Source of the DNA: Bacillota bacterium
GTDB lineage: Bacteria; Bacillota; Clostridia; Christensenellales; Aristaeellaceae
Assembly (NCBI GenBank): GCA_023421395.1
Contig: JAEZTL010000061.1
Span: 1 to 44,699, forward strand
Reading direction: 5' to 3'
Length of the DNA: 44,699 nt
Position 1 is the first letter of the stretch; each line of letters opens with the position of its first letter. Position numbers and translations under genes: made by a program. Below the pieces are notes generated by a model. That model was not told the DNA's origin, searched no databases, and saw only the letters and a list, made by a program, of their open reading frames with translations. Below, in pieces: positions 1 to 9,125 of this stretch.

Positions 1-131
1 TTGTCCCTACCATTCCGGCCACCTCGGTTGTATACTCTTCATCCAAGTATAACCCGTGGCCTTTTATTCGGAAAATAGTAGGGATTTTTGTTTGCCACAA
101 ACCCACCATTTTAGTTTACCAGTTACACGGC

Positions 132-377
132 ATGTATCCCGGTGAGGCTGACGCGGGACTGGTTTTTGTACGGGTCTCGGTCGAAGTTCAGGACCATGCG
201 GTCAGAGATATCCGGATTCTGGAGCACAAAAACGGCCGGGGCGGCGCGGCCGAAGCCATCACCGCCGCCATGGTCGCGGCCAACAGCTGGGATGTGAATG
301 CGGTCAGCGGGGCGACGCTGTCCAGCGAGGCCATCAAAAGCGCGGTCAGCAAGGCGCTGAAACAGGGTGAAGACTGA
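132..377 (+). CDS. FMN-binding domain protein, 5' end uncertain
   Basis: The 81-residue product matches a stand-alone FMN-binding domain of the RnfG/NqrC type. It has the alternating strand V-x-V-x-V followed by a helix, and ends in the VSGATLSSEAIKSAV signature, in which the Thr of SGAT is the residue flavinylated in this family. Such domains usually follow an N-terminal membrane helix. Here the frame stays open to the left window edge without any ATG, GTG or TTG, and the residues just before Met (LVYQLHG) resemble the lead-in of full-length relatives. No ribosome binding site precedes ATG 132. The gene is therefore either 5'-truncated/decayed or continues off the window. It lies upstream of two flavodoxin-like genes, which suggests a flavin electron-transfer cluster (inference). 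Confidence 0.6.
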   Translation: MYPGEADAGLVFVRVSVEVQDHAVRDIRILEHKNGRGGAAEAITAAMVAANSWDVNAVSGATLSSEAIKSAVSKALKQGED

Positions 378-433
378 GGCGGAAGTCCGAACGCGCCGCG
401 TTCGCGCGACAAATGGAAGGCGGGAATCATCGG

Positions 434-970
434 ATGGTGCTTATCATGACGGATGATGCGGGAAACGAAATCGGGGAGCGCCTTCGCGGGGAGCTCCAGG
501 CGCTGGGCGCGCAGGCGGAACTCCTTCCCCTTGGCGGTGTGCGGGTACAACCCTGCGTCAACTGCGGAACCTGCACGAAGAGGACGCCGGGGCGGTGTGC
601 GACGCGCGACGATGGAGACTGGATCTATCCGAAGGTGGCGGAGGCGGAGGCGGTGGTGGTCGTCACGCCGGTGGTCTTCGGCGGTTATTCCGCGAGGGTC
701 AAGCGCGTACTCGACAAGTTCGGGTTGTTTATGGACAGTCACTACTTTGTCGAGAACGGCGAACTGGTCAAAGGGGGGCTCATCGGAAGGCGGTTCCGCT
801 ATTTTGCCGTTGGGCTGGGGGAAATGATCGGCGGGGAGGCCGAGGTGTTTTTGCGCCTGGTGCATGAAACGATCCTTCTTACACGGGGAACCGGCCGCGC
901 GTTGTTCGCAAGGGATTTGGCTGGCGCGGAGGCGCTTCGAGAATTTGCGGCGGAGGTGGCGAACGCGTGA
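434..970 (+). CDS. Iron-sulfur flavoprotein (flavodoxin-like fold)
   Basis: The protein has a Rossmann-like flavodoxin fold (VLIMTDDAG at the start, then VVVVTPVVFGGYSARVK, the usual FMN-phosphate and isoalloxazine region). It carries a compact cysteine motif C-x2-C-x2-C-x7-C (CVNCGTC...GRC), typical of Isf-family flavoproteins that bind FMN and a [4Fe-4S] cluster. The role is likely cytosolic electron transfer or NAD(P)H-dependent reduction; the substrate is unknown. An in-frame ATG at 413 has no ribosome binding site, whereas ATG 434 follows AAGGCGGG at a spacing of about 9, so I prefer 434. The stop overlaps the next start by four bases (GTGA), indicating translational coupling. Confidence 0.72.
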   Translation: MVLIMTDDAGNEIGERLRGELQALGAQAELLPLGGVRVQPCVNCGTCTKRTPGRCATRDDGDWIYPKVAEAEAVVVVTPVVFGGYSARVKRVLDKFGLFMDSHYFVENGELVKGGLIGRRFRYFAVGLGEMIGGEAEVFLRLVHETILLTRGTGRALFARDLAGAEALREFAAEVANA

Positions 971-1602
971 AAAACACGTTGATCGTCAACATGAGTCCCC
1001 GGTCCAAGGGCACCAGCGCGATGCTGGCCGGGATGTGCGCGGAATACCTGGAAAAGCGCGGCCAGCGCGTTGCGCGTGTCAATTTGTATCAGGAACTGAA
1101 AAGCCCCGAAAAGCTCCATGACATGGTGAATGGGGCGGATACGCTGGTTCTCTCCGGACCTTGTTACATCAACACCTATCCGGCGGATGTGACGGCATTT
1201 CTGGAAGGGGTGGCGGCGCGGCCGGAGATTCTGCACGGCCAGGCGATCTACGGGATCATCCAAGGCGGGATGCCCTACGCGCATACCCATGAGAGCGGCT
1301 TGAGCACGCTTCAGGTTTTCGCAAGGCATTGCGGACTGAACGATCTCGGCGGGTTTGTGATGGGGATGGGCGCCATGTTGAATGGCGGGCCGATCGACAG
1401 GCTTTTCAATGCCCGCAAGGTCAGGCGGCAGCTGGAGATATTCTTTGCGCATGTCAGCCGCGGAGAGCCTTCACCCGCGCAGGTCTACCTGGACGCACAA
1501 ATGAAAATGCCCTTCATCGCCTGCAAAGCGCTGGCGATGGTTGCCAACCGGAGCATCGACAGAGAGGCAAAAAGGCTGGAAGCGGCTGAAGTGCCGCGTT
1601 GA
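967..1602 (+). CDS. NAD(P)H-dependent flavin reductase-like protein
   Basis: A 211-residue flavodoxin-fold protein. The N-terminal LIVNMSPRSKGTSAML matches the phosphate-binding loop of NADPH-dependent FMN reductases (usual form ...NGSPR..SNT..L). A second conserved stretch, DTLVLSGPCYINTYPADV, corresponds to the flavin-contacting YINTYP/Y-N-S-P region. It starts at GTG 967 inside the stop codon of the preceding iron-sulfur flavoprotein, so the two are coupled and probably act together. There are no cysteine clusters and no signal peptide. The substrate cannot be read from the sequence. Confidence 0.78.
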   Translation: MKNTLIVNMSPRSKGTSAMLAGMCAEYLEKRGQRVARVNLYQELKSPEKLHDMVNGADTLVLSGPCYINTYPADVTAFLEGVAARPEILHGQAIYGIIQGGMPYAHTHESGLSTLQVFARHCGLNDLGGFVMGMGAMLNGGPIDRLFNARKVRRQLEIFFAHVSRGEPSPAQVYLDAQMKMPFIACKALAMVANRSIDREAKRLEAAEVPR

Positions 1603-1829
1603 CGGATACACCCGGCGCTCACCGGCGGATTTTTCCAGCATGTTCGCCGGAAGTAATACCAACACGAAATATTATTGCATCCAGAAGAGCGGCAAGGATT
1701 TTTCGATGCAGGGCAAGAAGCCGGAGCGAAGCGACCCTTCGGGATACGCCTTCGGCGTGAAATGCAGCGCTGCGTTGCGCGGAGAGTGACACCGCCCTGC
1801 GCGAAAACGACCGCCGCAAGGGCGCAAGA

Positions 1830-2060
1830 ATGTTTTGGATTGGAGCAGCCCTTTGCGCCAGCTTCCAGGTCAAAAAGCCGCAGGAACTTGTTCTTTGGAA
1901 CGTACGGGTCCGAAAGCGCGGTCAGAACGACCGGCATGGCATTGAGCATTTCCTTGCTGAAGAAGACGCTGTTTTTCAGGGACTGCGCGCTCAGATACGG
2001 CCGGATCAGCGGAAACGCCGGATGCCCGACGGCGACCGCAACGGGGATAAGCCATCCCGG
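1830..2060 (-). pseudogene. Unidentified gene fragment
   Basis: One minus-strand frame reads like real protein for about 75 residues (GWLIPVAVAVGHPAF, then a segment with ALSDPYVPKNKFLRLFD). It starts directly after the stop that ends the permease remnant and runs into a cysteine-containing tail with no family resemblance. It has no credible start or ribosome binding site. I do not recognise the family. Together with the neighbouring remnants it suggests decayed DNA. Confidence 0.3.
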
Positions 2061-2084
2061 GCCGTTTTCAGAGCCTGTACAGGA

Positions 2085-2466
2085 TCACACCACGGCCAGC
2101 GCGATGCCGATGGTGAACGCAATGCTCAGCGCGTTCCTGGTGACCGTGAACTTTAGGCCAAATGCGCGCCGCTTCAGCGAGCGGATAACGATGCCCGCCA
2201 TCGCGAGCGCGATAGAAACGCGACGGCCGGTACGCATCCCGGCACCGGCGCGAACAAGCGCCCCGACGAATGGGAAGGCTGCGAACGCCGGGATCAGAGC
2301 GATCGTTCCGAACGCAACCGAAAGGAACCGTCGCCCAGGGCAGCGATCGACCGCCGGTCAAGCCGATGATGCGCTCCGGTGTCAGAATCGTCAGAGCCGG
2401 CCTGATCCGGAATGCGATGGAGAAAATGGGGCCCACCATGCCTCGTCCAATGGCAAGGCCGCCGTA
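2085..2466 (-). pseudogene. Decayed permease (ArsP/COG0701-like) remnant
   Basis: On the minus strand a first frame gives MVGPIFSIAF...LTPERIIGLTG. The match then jumps frame near 2330 to TIALIPAFAAFPFVGALV, a glycine/alanine-rich membrane segment, and continues to FGLKFTVTRNALS...IALAVV before a stop at 2085. These stretches resemble the C-terminal half of COG0701-type permeases, which have the loop PAFAAFPFVGAL and a conserved FG-K-x-RN-x-LS motif. At least one frameshift and the lack of an intact start make it a pseudogene. The family assignment rests on motif memory only. Confidence 0.45.
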
Positions 2467-2657
2467 AGGTTTTTTCGTTTGCCTCAATCCCCGGAAATAA
2501 GCCTCCGGGGAGGCCGACGTTCCGGCCTGCAATGCAAGCGTCAACCGGCCATAAACCGCCTTCCGAAAAATGATGGCAACGCCGTACCGGGCTTTGGGCC
2601 AGGGAAATAGACACAGATGCGCGCTTTTGCCAAAGTTCATTGAAAGGGGAGAACGCC

Positions 2658-3005
2658 ATGAGCGCCAAAGCGCTGCGGAGGATTCCGTCAATGTCGCATG
2701 CCGATACGGACGAAATGGAACGGTTGACCATACCGGATGAGATTTGCGCGCGGAAATACGGTATAGGCGCGACGGACCATCAACAGCGGTGTGCCGGCTC
2801 TGTGACGGGCGTCGTTCTGTCCGGCAATCCGGTAGCGTATTCTCTTTCGGAGAGCGGCTCGGCGATCGCGGTATTTGAGTTCCGGGAGGGCGCGCTGACC
2901 GGCGCCAACCTGCTGTGCGGACACAACGGCGTCTATCGACGAAATGAGATTTCCGGGCAGCGCAGACGGCCGAAATTTGAACCCGATCCCAGCCGGGTCA
3001 TTTGA
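2658..3005 (+). pseudogene. Truncated Crp/Fnr-type regulator (sensor half only)
   Basis: The start is good: GGGGAG six bases before ATG. The 115-residue product contains a cyclic-nucleotide-binding-type beta roll (VTGVVLSGNPVAYSLSESGS followed by FEFREGALTGANLLCG), as in Firmicutes Crp/Fnr regulators that sense redox or small molecules. After GVYRR the match to the family is lost. The frame ends without the dimerisation helix or the helix-turn-helix, and an intact member would be about 220 residues. A frameshift or deletion near 2940 is the likely cause. It may once have controlled the neighbouring permease or flavoprotein genes (inference). Confidence 0.5.
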
Positions 3006-3027
3006 GCGCCGCGCGGAGCCCCATGCT

Positions 3028-6000
3028 TCAGCCCTCGGCCAAGCCAGACGCTTCCTCGCCTCCTCCGGATTGGGCCGTCTGCCGCGCGAGCACCTCGAGC
3101 AGGTGCTCGTGGAAGACGTCGGTGATCAGCGCGTCCTGAAACGAAACGCCCATCGAGCCATAGCCAAAGTACACGGTGAATACCCGTTCCGAGCCGTCTT
3201 CCAGCGTGCGCAGGAACGTCGCCGGGATGGTTTTTCCGTTTGCGCGTTTGATGTAGGCGGACAGCGCGTCGATGGCCGCGCCCGAATCCGCCGAGACATC
3301 ATACCGCCAGTCCCCGAGCGCCAGGAGCACATCTCCGGCCTTCAGGCCGAGCGCGTCTCCGGGCATGTCCGGCGACACGGATGTGATCAACACCTGTTTT
3401 GAGCTTATCTGGTTTTCAAGAATCAGCGAGCCGTCCGCATGATAGCAGGCGATCTCGACGATGATGCCGTATTCGTCATGTTCCCAGGTTCGGCGCGCGA
3501 CGCCGTCGACCTCCAAAGGCTGTCCAAGCGGATCAAAGTAGGACTCGGAAACCTTCAGGCCGCCCGCCCACTCGTAGCGGACGATGGCGTAGCCGGTCTT
3601 GGGGTTGACCACCGGTTGCCCGTTGGGGCCGTAATAGGCGGTCTGTGTGTTGTAGTAATTGTCGTAGGTCCAGCGCATACCGGCCACAGGGGAACTGACC
3701 GAGCCCTTATCGTCGATGAAATGCGCCTCCGCCCAGAGGCCCTGCTGGTTGTAATTCCATTCTACGCGCGCATACTCTCCCTGAAAAAGGCAAAGCGTCC
3801 CTTCCGAGTCGCGGTATTCCTCCGCAAAAGGCCGGCCGTATTCGTCATACTCCGTTATTTTGACGGCGTAGCCGTCCGGAATTTCGATGGGCTGTCCATC
3901 GGTTCCAAAGTATTCGGCTTTGACCTCATGGCCAAATCCGTCATAAGTCTGCTGCAGCGCATGATATCCGCCTGAAAGCGTCGGTTCGTCCTCGCCCTGC
4001 CAATAGCGGGTTCTGACGCGGCGGCCGCGCGCGTCGTATTCATAGGTGGTTCGGCTGGCGACGGAACCGTCCGGCGCGAACCAGCGTTCGCAGGTCACCA
4101 GGCCCTTTTCGTCATATTCCGCGCGGTAGGCGCCGACAGTCGACATCGGCTGGCCATCGGTATCCAGGTAGCGGGTGAGCGTCCTATTGCCCCTGGCGTC
4201 ATACTCGTACAGGTACCCGTGAATGCCGTTTTCATCGCGGCAGGATGCTCCGTTTTTGTCAAAATAACTGTCCGAAATCAGCCGGTTTCGGCCGTCATAC
4301 GCCATTTTTTTGACGGACCAGCCCTGATTTCCTTCTACGGGCCATTTTGTCACGCCGGTTTCCTGATACAGCGCCCGCTCGATCAGATTTCCGCGGCGGT
4401 CATAGGCGCGCTCCTCGGCCGTATAACCGTCTTTATTAACTGGGCTGTCCTGCAGGTTGATGTACCGGAGGCTCAGGACATTTCCGTTCTGGTCATAGGT
4501 ATATCGAATGCCATGTATGCCGCTTATGTCATTGGCCGGTTGGAGGCCGGCGGAAAAGTACGCCTCCTGCGTTTTCCTGCCGTACGCGTCGTACTCGTAG
4601 CGCAGGAAGCCGTAGCCGTCGCTGCAGCGGGTCGGCTGTCCGTCCGCGCCGTAATAGCCCTGCTGCGTCAGCCGGCCGAGACTGTCATATTCGTTGCGGT
4701 ATTCCATATACCCTCCGCTGTTCAATTTGGGCGCGCCGTTGACGTCGAAATACCTTGAGCGAACCACCCGTCCGTTCTGGTAATCCATCTGCTGGGAGGC
4801 GGCGCCTTCATACAGGCAGGGCCGGCCGTCGGCGCCGAAATAGGATACTTCTGTTGCGTTTCCATCCTGATACTTGTACCGGATTTCCGCGTAGCCGTCC
4901 TTTCCGCAGCAAAGGTTCCCTTCCGCGTCCAGATAGGTATAACGGGAGGCGTTGTCGTCGGTATAGGCGATCAGAAAGCTTGCGAAGCCGTAGTACGGGT
5001 TGACGACCGGGCGGCCGGATCCGTCCAGATAGTGGACGGCGGTAGCTTTGTCATCCTGATACTCGTATTCGACCAGGCATTCACCCGTGCTGTTGTAACA
5101 CGGTCGGCCTTCCGGATCGAGGTGTTGACCTCGGATAAGGTTTCCGTGTTCGTCGTAGGCGTATTCACGGATGGCATAGCCATAGGCGTTCATGCACAAT
5201 GCCCCCAACGCGTCGCGGCTTTCCGTGCGCAGAATGCGATGATCCTCGTCATAGGAAACGCGGTATTCGGCGTGGCCGTCCCGGTTGGGGCTTGGGTTTC
5301 CCTCCGCGTCCAGATACACGATGCGGATGGGCAGACCGTCCTTGTATTCGGCCAGTTGCGTTGAAAACCCTTCCCGGTAACAGGGCTCCAGGGATGCGTC
5401 AAAGACGCTGTACCGGACCATGAGGCCGTCCCGGAAGGAGGCTTCCGACCGCGCATAACCGTCGGAGCTCAGCGTCAGCGTGCCCTCGGCGTCGTAGTAA
5501 CTGACGCGGTCATTGTTCAGGTTGGCGTCGTAATCAAGCGTTTCCCAGGCAAAGCCCGGTTCGCCGCGAATCGGCCGGTCTGACGTGTCGAGATAGCCTA
5601 TCCGCGCGGCCCGGCCGCCGAGGTATTCCACCGCCATGCTGTTGACGCCGTTTGGCAGCGCGGTTCGCTCGCCCATGGCGTTCAGGTAATAAATGCGGGT
5701 CCGCTGGCCCAGCGCGTTGACCTCGTACTCCCGGCCGTAGACGCCGTTGGCGTCCGCCGCGTAGCTCGTGAGGCTTCGCGTGTCAGAGGCGAACAGCACG
5801 CGGGCTTCGAAACCCTCGTCCGTGTAGGAAACGATGTTGCGGATGATCCGGCTGCGGTTCGCGCCGGAGGCCATGGAGTCGAAGACGCTCGCGTTCGCGC
5901 CGGCGAGGTTGCCAATCATGTTTTGCGCGACGGAATCGTTGTACCCCTGGTAGAAGTCCACCGTCTGCGTTTTGCCGTCTTCCCCGAAAAAGTCGGAATA

Positions 6001-6894
6001 TCTCAGCGTCATGAGCGGTTTGCCGTAGGGGTCGAAATAGCGCGCGACCCGCAGCGCGTCGCCGCTGTAGGTATCGTACTTGACCCACGCGGGGCGTTCG
6101 CCGTCATAGTCCGGCACTTCGCTGGTGATGACGCCGTAGGCGTTTTCATGGCGCAGTTCGCGCACCTGGTTCCGGCTGGTGACGATGGTATAGAAGGATT
6201 CGCTTTCGCGCGTTTGCGACGCGGTGAGTTCCTCAATCCCGACCGGTATGCCGTAACGCAGCGCGTAATCCGTGTAATGGCGCGCCTTGGGCATGAAATA
6301 ATCGTACGCCCATAAGCCGCCCAAGAGCAGCAGGACCGCGGCCGCCGCGGCCGACAGCCCCTTTGCGCGCTGCTTGCGCAGGTCTCGCTGCCAGAGCGCG
6401 TCAAAGCGGACGCCAAGAAGGTATGCAATCAGCCGGATGAGCGCCTTGCGTCGAGAATCTTTCTGGACGTCCACGCCCAGAGGCGTGTCCTCCATCCTCA
6501 GCAGCGCTTTCGGGAAGCACTCGTCCTCCGGGTTTTCGGCATGGGGGACGCCGTCGATGATGAAGGGAATGATGTTTTGCGCCCGGCCCATTTCGAGGAA
6601 GCATTCGATTTCAAAATCCACATAGTCCGACTTATGAGCCAGATCCCGTGAACACAAAACGATCAGGAAGCGCGAGCGCTCCAGCTCTTTTCGCAATTCA
6701 TCTTTTAAAAGCCCCGAGGACAAATCGGTATTGTCCCGGAACACGGGGCGGATTCGGGTCTGATGGGGCAGGGATTTCCGAATCGTCGCGGGCAGGCGGT
6801 ACGCCTCCAGCTTGCGCTGCAGCCAGCGCGCCCAGCGCCCGTTGGTGTGGCGGTAACTGATGAACGCGAAGTTCTGAAACGGCGTATTTTGCAT
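3028..6894 (-). CDS. TIR-domain transmembrane protein with YD/RHS-like repeats and C-terminal PDZ
   Basis: About 1288 residues; numbering below counts from an upstream ATG at 6912. Residues 13-165 form a TIR_2-type domain: FAFISYRH at the start, PVFRDNTDLSSG, then FLIVLCSRD and DFEIECF, in which Glu101 sits where TIR NADases keep their catalytic Glu. Residues 186-206 are one membrane helix preceded by RDLRKQRAKG, so the positive-inside rule puts TIR in the cytosol. From about 270 to 1165 run roughly 18 imperfect 38-45-residue units of the form GY-x-Y-(x)3-YD-x2-G-(x)n-Y-x-D-x2-G-x-P, resembling YD/RHS repeats but without a recognisable RHS core or toxin. Residues 1169-1255 look like a PDZ domain (SPDMPGDALGLKAGDVLLAL). 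ATG 6894 has AAGGGG eight bases upstream. The 6912 ATG would lie only about 5 bases from the predicted transcription start, so I chose 6894. It has its own promoter and no operon partner. Confidence 0.88.
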   Translation of the reverse strand: MQNTPFQNFAFISYRHTNGRWARWLQRKLEAYRLPATIRKSLPHQTRIRPVFRDNTDLSSGLLKDELRKELERSRFLIVLCSRDLAHKSDYVDFEIECFLEMGRAQNIIPFIIDGVPHAENPEDECFPKALLRMEDTPLGVDVQKDSRRKALIRLIAYLLGVRFDALWQRDLRKQRAKGLSAAAAAVLLLLGGLWAYDYFMPKARHYTDYALRYGIPVGIEELTASQTRESESFYTIVTSRNQVRELRHENAYGVITSEVPDYDGERPAWVKYDTYSGDALRVARYFDPYGKPLMTLRYSDFFGEDGKTQTVDFYQGYNDSVAQNMIGNLAGANASVFDSMASGANRSRIIRNIVSYTDEGFEARVLFASDTRSLTSYAADANGVYGREYEVNALGQRTRIYYLNAMGERTALPNGVNSMAVEYLGGRAARIGYLDTSDRPIRGEPGFAWETLDYDANLNNDRVSYYDAEGTLTLSSDGYARSEASFRDGLMVRYSVFDASLEPCYREGFSTQLAEYKDGLPIRIVYLDAEGNPSPNRDGHAEYRVSYDEDHRILRTESRDALGALCMNAYGYAIREYAYDEHGNLIRGQHLDPEGRPCYNSTGECLVEYEYQDDKATAVHYLDGSGRPVVNPYYGFASFLIAYTDDNASRYTYLDAEGNLCCGKDGYAEIRYKYQDGNATEVSYFGADGRPCLYEGAASQQMDYQNGRVVRSRYFDVNGAPKLNSGGYMEYRNEYDSLGRLTQQGYYGADGQPTRCSDGYGFLRYEYDAYGRKTQEAYFSAGLQPANDISGIHGIRYTYDQNGNVLSLRYINLQDSPVNKDGYTAEERAYDRRGNLIERALYQETGVTKWPVEGNQGWSVKKMAYDGRNRLISDSYFDKNGASCRDENGIHGYLYEYDARGNRTLTRYLDTDGQPMSTVGAYRAEYDEKGLVTCERWFAPDGSVASRTTYEYDARGRRVRTRYWQGEDEPTLSGGYHALQQTYDGFGHEVKAEYFGTDGQPIEIPDGYAVKITEYDEYGRPFAEEYRDSEGTLCLFQGEYARVEWNYNQQGLWAEAHFIDDKGSVSSPVAGMRWTYDNYYNTQTAYYGPNGQPVVNPKTGYAIVRYEWAGGLKVSESYFDPLGQPLEVDGVARRTWEHDEYGIIVEIACYHADGSLILENQISSKQVLITSVSPDMPGDALGLKAGDVLLALGDWRYDVSADSGAAIDALSAYIKRANGKTIPATFLRTLEDGSERVFTVYFGYGSMGVSFQDALITDVFHEHLLEVLARQTAQSGGGEEASGLAEG

Positions 6895-6923
6895 CTTCCG
6901 CACCCCTTGCATATGTCCCTGTT

Positions 6924-6952
6924 ATTATGGAATAATTACCGGAACGTGTCAA
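6924..6952 (-). promoter_or_regulatory. Sigma-A promoter of the TIR gene
   Basis: On the minus strand a perfect -35 TTGACA (6947-6952) and a -10 CATAAT (6924-6929) are separated by 17 bases. The predicted transcription start near 6917 gives a leader of about 23 bases ending in AAGGGG. The TIR gene is therefore probably expressed constitutively and on its own. Confidence 0.75.
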
Positions 6953-7013
6953 GGGTGTAAGCGATTTTGGAGCGCTGCCACGCTTCGCGCGCGAGGAAGC
7001 CGCCTGATATATT

Positions 7014-7039
7014 AAGCCGCCGAACAGCGCCGGCGGCTT
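7014..7039 (-). terminator. Stem-loop after the first FAD oxidoreductase gene
   Basis: Nine-base perfect arms AAGCCGCCG/CGGCGGCTT enclose an 8-base loop, 21 bases beyond the stop of the minus-strand FAD oxidoreductase. The following minus-strand sequence is AT-rich (AATATATC) but not a clean T-run, so termination is plausible rather than certain. Confidence 0.5.
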
Positions 7040-7059
7040 GAGGTGAGGCACACATTTTA

Positions 7060-8919
7060 TCAGTAGAGCCTGATTTCAAACACCCTCGCGGCGGGATGGC
7101 CATGAGTCGTCCTGACGGTCAGGCGCAACGAGTCGGCCTGTACAGGTTCATCGAGGTCGATCACGTTCAGCCGCTGCGCGTTGTCCAGAATCTTACGCGC
7201 AAAGACGGTCCTTCCGTTCAGGATAAGCGCCAGATCGTAATCCCTGACCAATTCTCCGGGCAGGCCCTTGACTTGCCGGTCCCGCACGGTGCTGGTGATG
7301 GAGGGCATGATCTCCCGGGTCAGGTTGGGGTCAAAGGTCAGCCGGACCTGCCGGATGGACTGGGGAGAGGGGAGCGTCAAGGTGAGCCATGCGCCGCCCT
7401 CGCCCAGTTGACGGGACTCCCAGGCGTTTGAAACCCCGTTGACATCCCGGGCGATGCCGTTCAGCACGTTGGCGGCCGGGCTTCCGGGCGCCTCGCTGGA
7501 GGCGGCGGCGGTCGCGCTGCGGGCCAAATCGGCAGGATCTTCGTTTTTGAAGCCGGGAATGTAGCAATCCTCCTTAAGCAGCGCCTGCTGGAGTTCCCGG
7601 ATGCGCGTTTCGCCCAGCGCCCGGGGCGTAATCCCGTACTTCAGCGCCAGCGCCGCCGCCGTACCCGCTGCCTGCCCGCCGACGGCGCAGGTCCCCATGA
7701 CCCGCGTGGAGCCGAACGCCAGTTTGCTGCAGGAGATGTCGCGTCCCGCCATCATCAGGTTTTCTATATTCTCCGAATAGAAGCAGCGGTAGGGGATCGT
7801 GTACGCGCCGTCGAAGTTCAGAATACGCGAAGGCAGCTTGTCGAAATCCAGGATGCCGCCGCGCACGTGTTCGTCCATCGGCCAGCCGCCATAGGCCACC
7901 GCGTCATCGAAAATCCGATTTGCGCGCACGTCGATTTCGGTCAGCGCATAGTCGCCCATCAGCCGCCGGCTTTCACGGAAACCGGGTACGATGCCAACCC
8001 ATTCCAGGTCGTAGTTGGCCGCGCCGTGGTCACCGCAGTTCTTGATATGGTCCCACACGCCGTACACGCAGCGCATCAGCTCGTCACGGATTTCTTCGGC
8101 CTGGTAGACAATGTGCTCGTACTGCCCGCCCAGCTCAATCCACCAGTAGCCGGCATCCATGGTGCTGAAATGGGGCAGCGCCTTCATCTCGCCGGGTTTG
8201 AAGTCGACGGGTGCGCCCATCTCGCCAAAGGCGCGCGTCTCGTTATAATGGGGGCGATGCTTCAGGTCTTCCTCGCTGAAGGAATAAGCCCAGGCCGGCT
8301 TTTCGAATTTTACCGGTTCGCCGCGGTTGACCGCCTGGAACATCAGCGTACAGCCCATGGTGTCGCTGTTGGGTTCGTCCGGGGCGTTGGGTTCTCCGTA
8401 GGCGGCCTTGCCCTCGCTGCCCATACGGGATTGCGCTCCGGCCTGAACGCCCACGGAACCGTGGCCGGTAGCGTCGATAAAGAGCGGCGCGTGGAAGACG
8501 TAGCGCGTTTCGGTGGTGTGCTGGAAGCACTCGATCGAAGTGATGCGGTTGCCTTCCATCCGCGCTTTTTCAAACGCTGTGTTGAGGTAGGTGTCCAGGT
8601 TGGGCTGGAACCGCGCCATCTCCCAGAGGATGCCGTCCCACACAGGGAATACCGCGTAGGGATTTCGCCGTTTGTTGGTCAGGAACAGCTCCATCAGAAG
8701 GCCCGTCTCGTTCAGGTCTCTCTTTGCGTTGTGGCAGCCGGCGCCCACGATGTGCATGCGCACTTCGCTGGATGCGTTGCCGCCGAACATGCTCCGGGCC
8801 TGCACGATCGCGGTTCTCGCACCGTGCCGGGCCGCGGCAATCGCCGCGAACATGCCGGACAGACCGCCGCCCACCACCACCAGATCATATCGCTTTTCAA
8901 GGGTTCTCGGGTTTGGCAT
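7060..8919 (-). CDS. FAD-dependent oxidoreductase with C-terminal beta-sandwich-like region (paralogue 1)
   Basis: A 619-residue protein. Residues 12-40 are a Rossmann FAD site (VVVGGGLSGMFAAIAAARHG). Further FAD_oxidored-family landmarks are GGNASSEVRMH, FIDATGHGSVG and, late in the enzyme domain, MMAGRDISCSKLAFGSTRVMGT. From about residue 490 a second region (LTLTLPSPQSIRQVRLTFDPN, ending in VFEIRLY) resembles an F5/8-type carbohydrate-binding beta-sandwich. There is no signal peptide, so it is cytosolic. The start has AGGAGG eight bases upstream. A paralogue lies at 13539-15356 with similar sequence along its whole length. Placement beside a PocR-AraC regulator and a YesM/YesN pair suggests oxidation or reduction of a sugar or glycoside; the substrate is unknown. 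Confidence 0.83.
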   Translation of the reverse strand: MPNPRTLEKRYDLVVVGGGLSGMFAAIAAARHGARTAIVQARSMFGGNASSEVRMHIVGAGCHNAKRDLNETGLLMELFLTNKRRNPYAVFPVWDGILWEMARFQPNLDTYLNTAFEKARMEGNRITSIECFQHTTETRYVFHAPLFIDATGHGSVGVQAGAQSRMGSEGKAAYGEPNAPDEPNSDTMGCTLMFQAVNRGEPVKFEKPAWAYSFSEEDLKHRPHYNETRAFGEMGAPVDFKPGEMKALPHFSTMDAGYWWIELGGQYEHIVYQAEEIRDELMRCVYGVWDHIKNCGDHGAANYDLEWVGIVPGFRESRRLMGDYALTEIDVRANRIFDDAVAYGGWPMDEHVRGGILDFDKLPSRILNFDGAYTIPYRCFYSENIENLMMAGRDISCSKLAFGSTRVMGTCAVGGQAAGTAAALALKYGITPRALGETRIRELQQALLKEDCYIPGFKNEDPADLARSATAAASSEAPGSPAANVLNGIARDVNGVSNAWESRQLGEGGAWLTLTLPSPQSIRQVRLTFDPNLTREIMPSITSTVRDRQVKGLPGELVRDYDLALILNGRTVFARKILDNAQRLNVIDLDEPVQADSLRLTVRTTHGHPAARVFEIRLY

Positions 8920-9125
8920 CTCAAGCGCCTCCTTATATTTGTGCGGAAGCCGACCGCCTCGGGGCGGCGCTGCTTTCGCTTATTGTATCGCGTACTTCCG
9001 AGGCCGTCTATAAAGATCCTGCCGGCTTTTATCCAATCCGTGCGATGGACGGTATTCCGATTTTTCTTTTTCTATCCCGTTTTTGTCAACTTGCGCCGCC
9101 GCGCCCCACCGCCGACGCGAATGTG

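Noticed and set aside
1..60. Promoter with TATACT at 31-36
   Set aside because: No matching -35 at 16-18 bases, and the sequence lies in an open frame that may be coding.
1675..2610. 311-codon plus-strand open frame
   Set aside because: No ribosome site, composition unlike protein (Arg/Pro/Ala-rich), and it is antisense to recognisable permease remnants.
3300..6100. RHS toxin cassette
   Set aside because: YD-like repeats are present, but there is no RHS core motif, no variable toxin end and no immunity gene; the C-terminus is PDZ-like instead.
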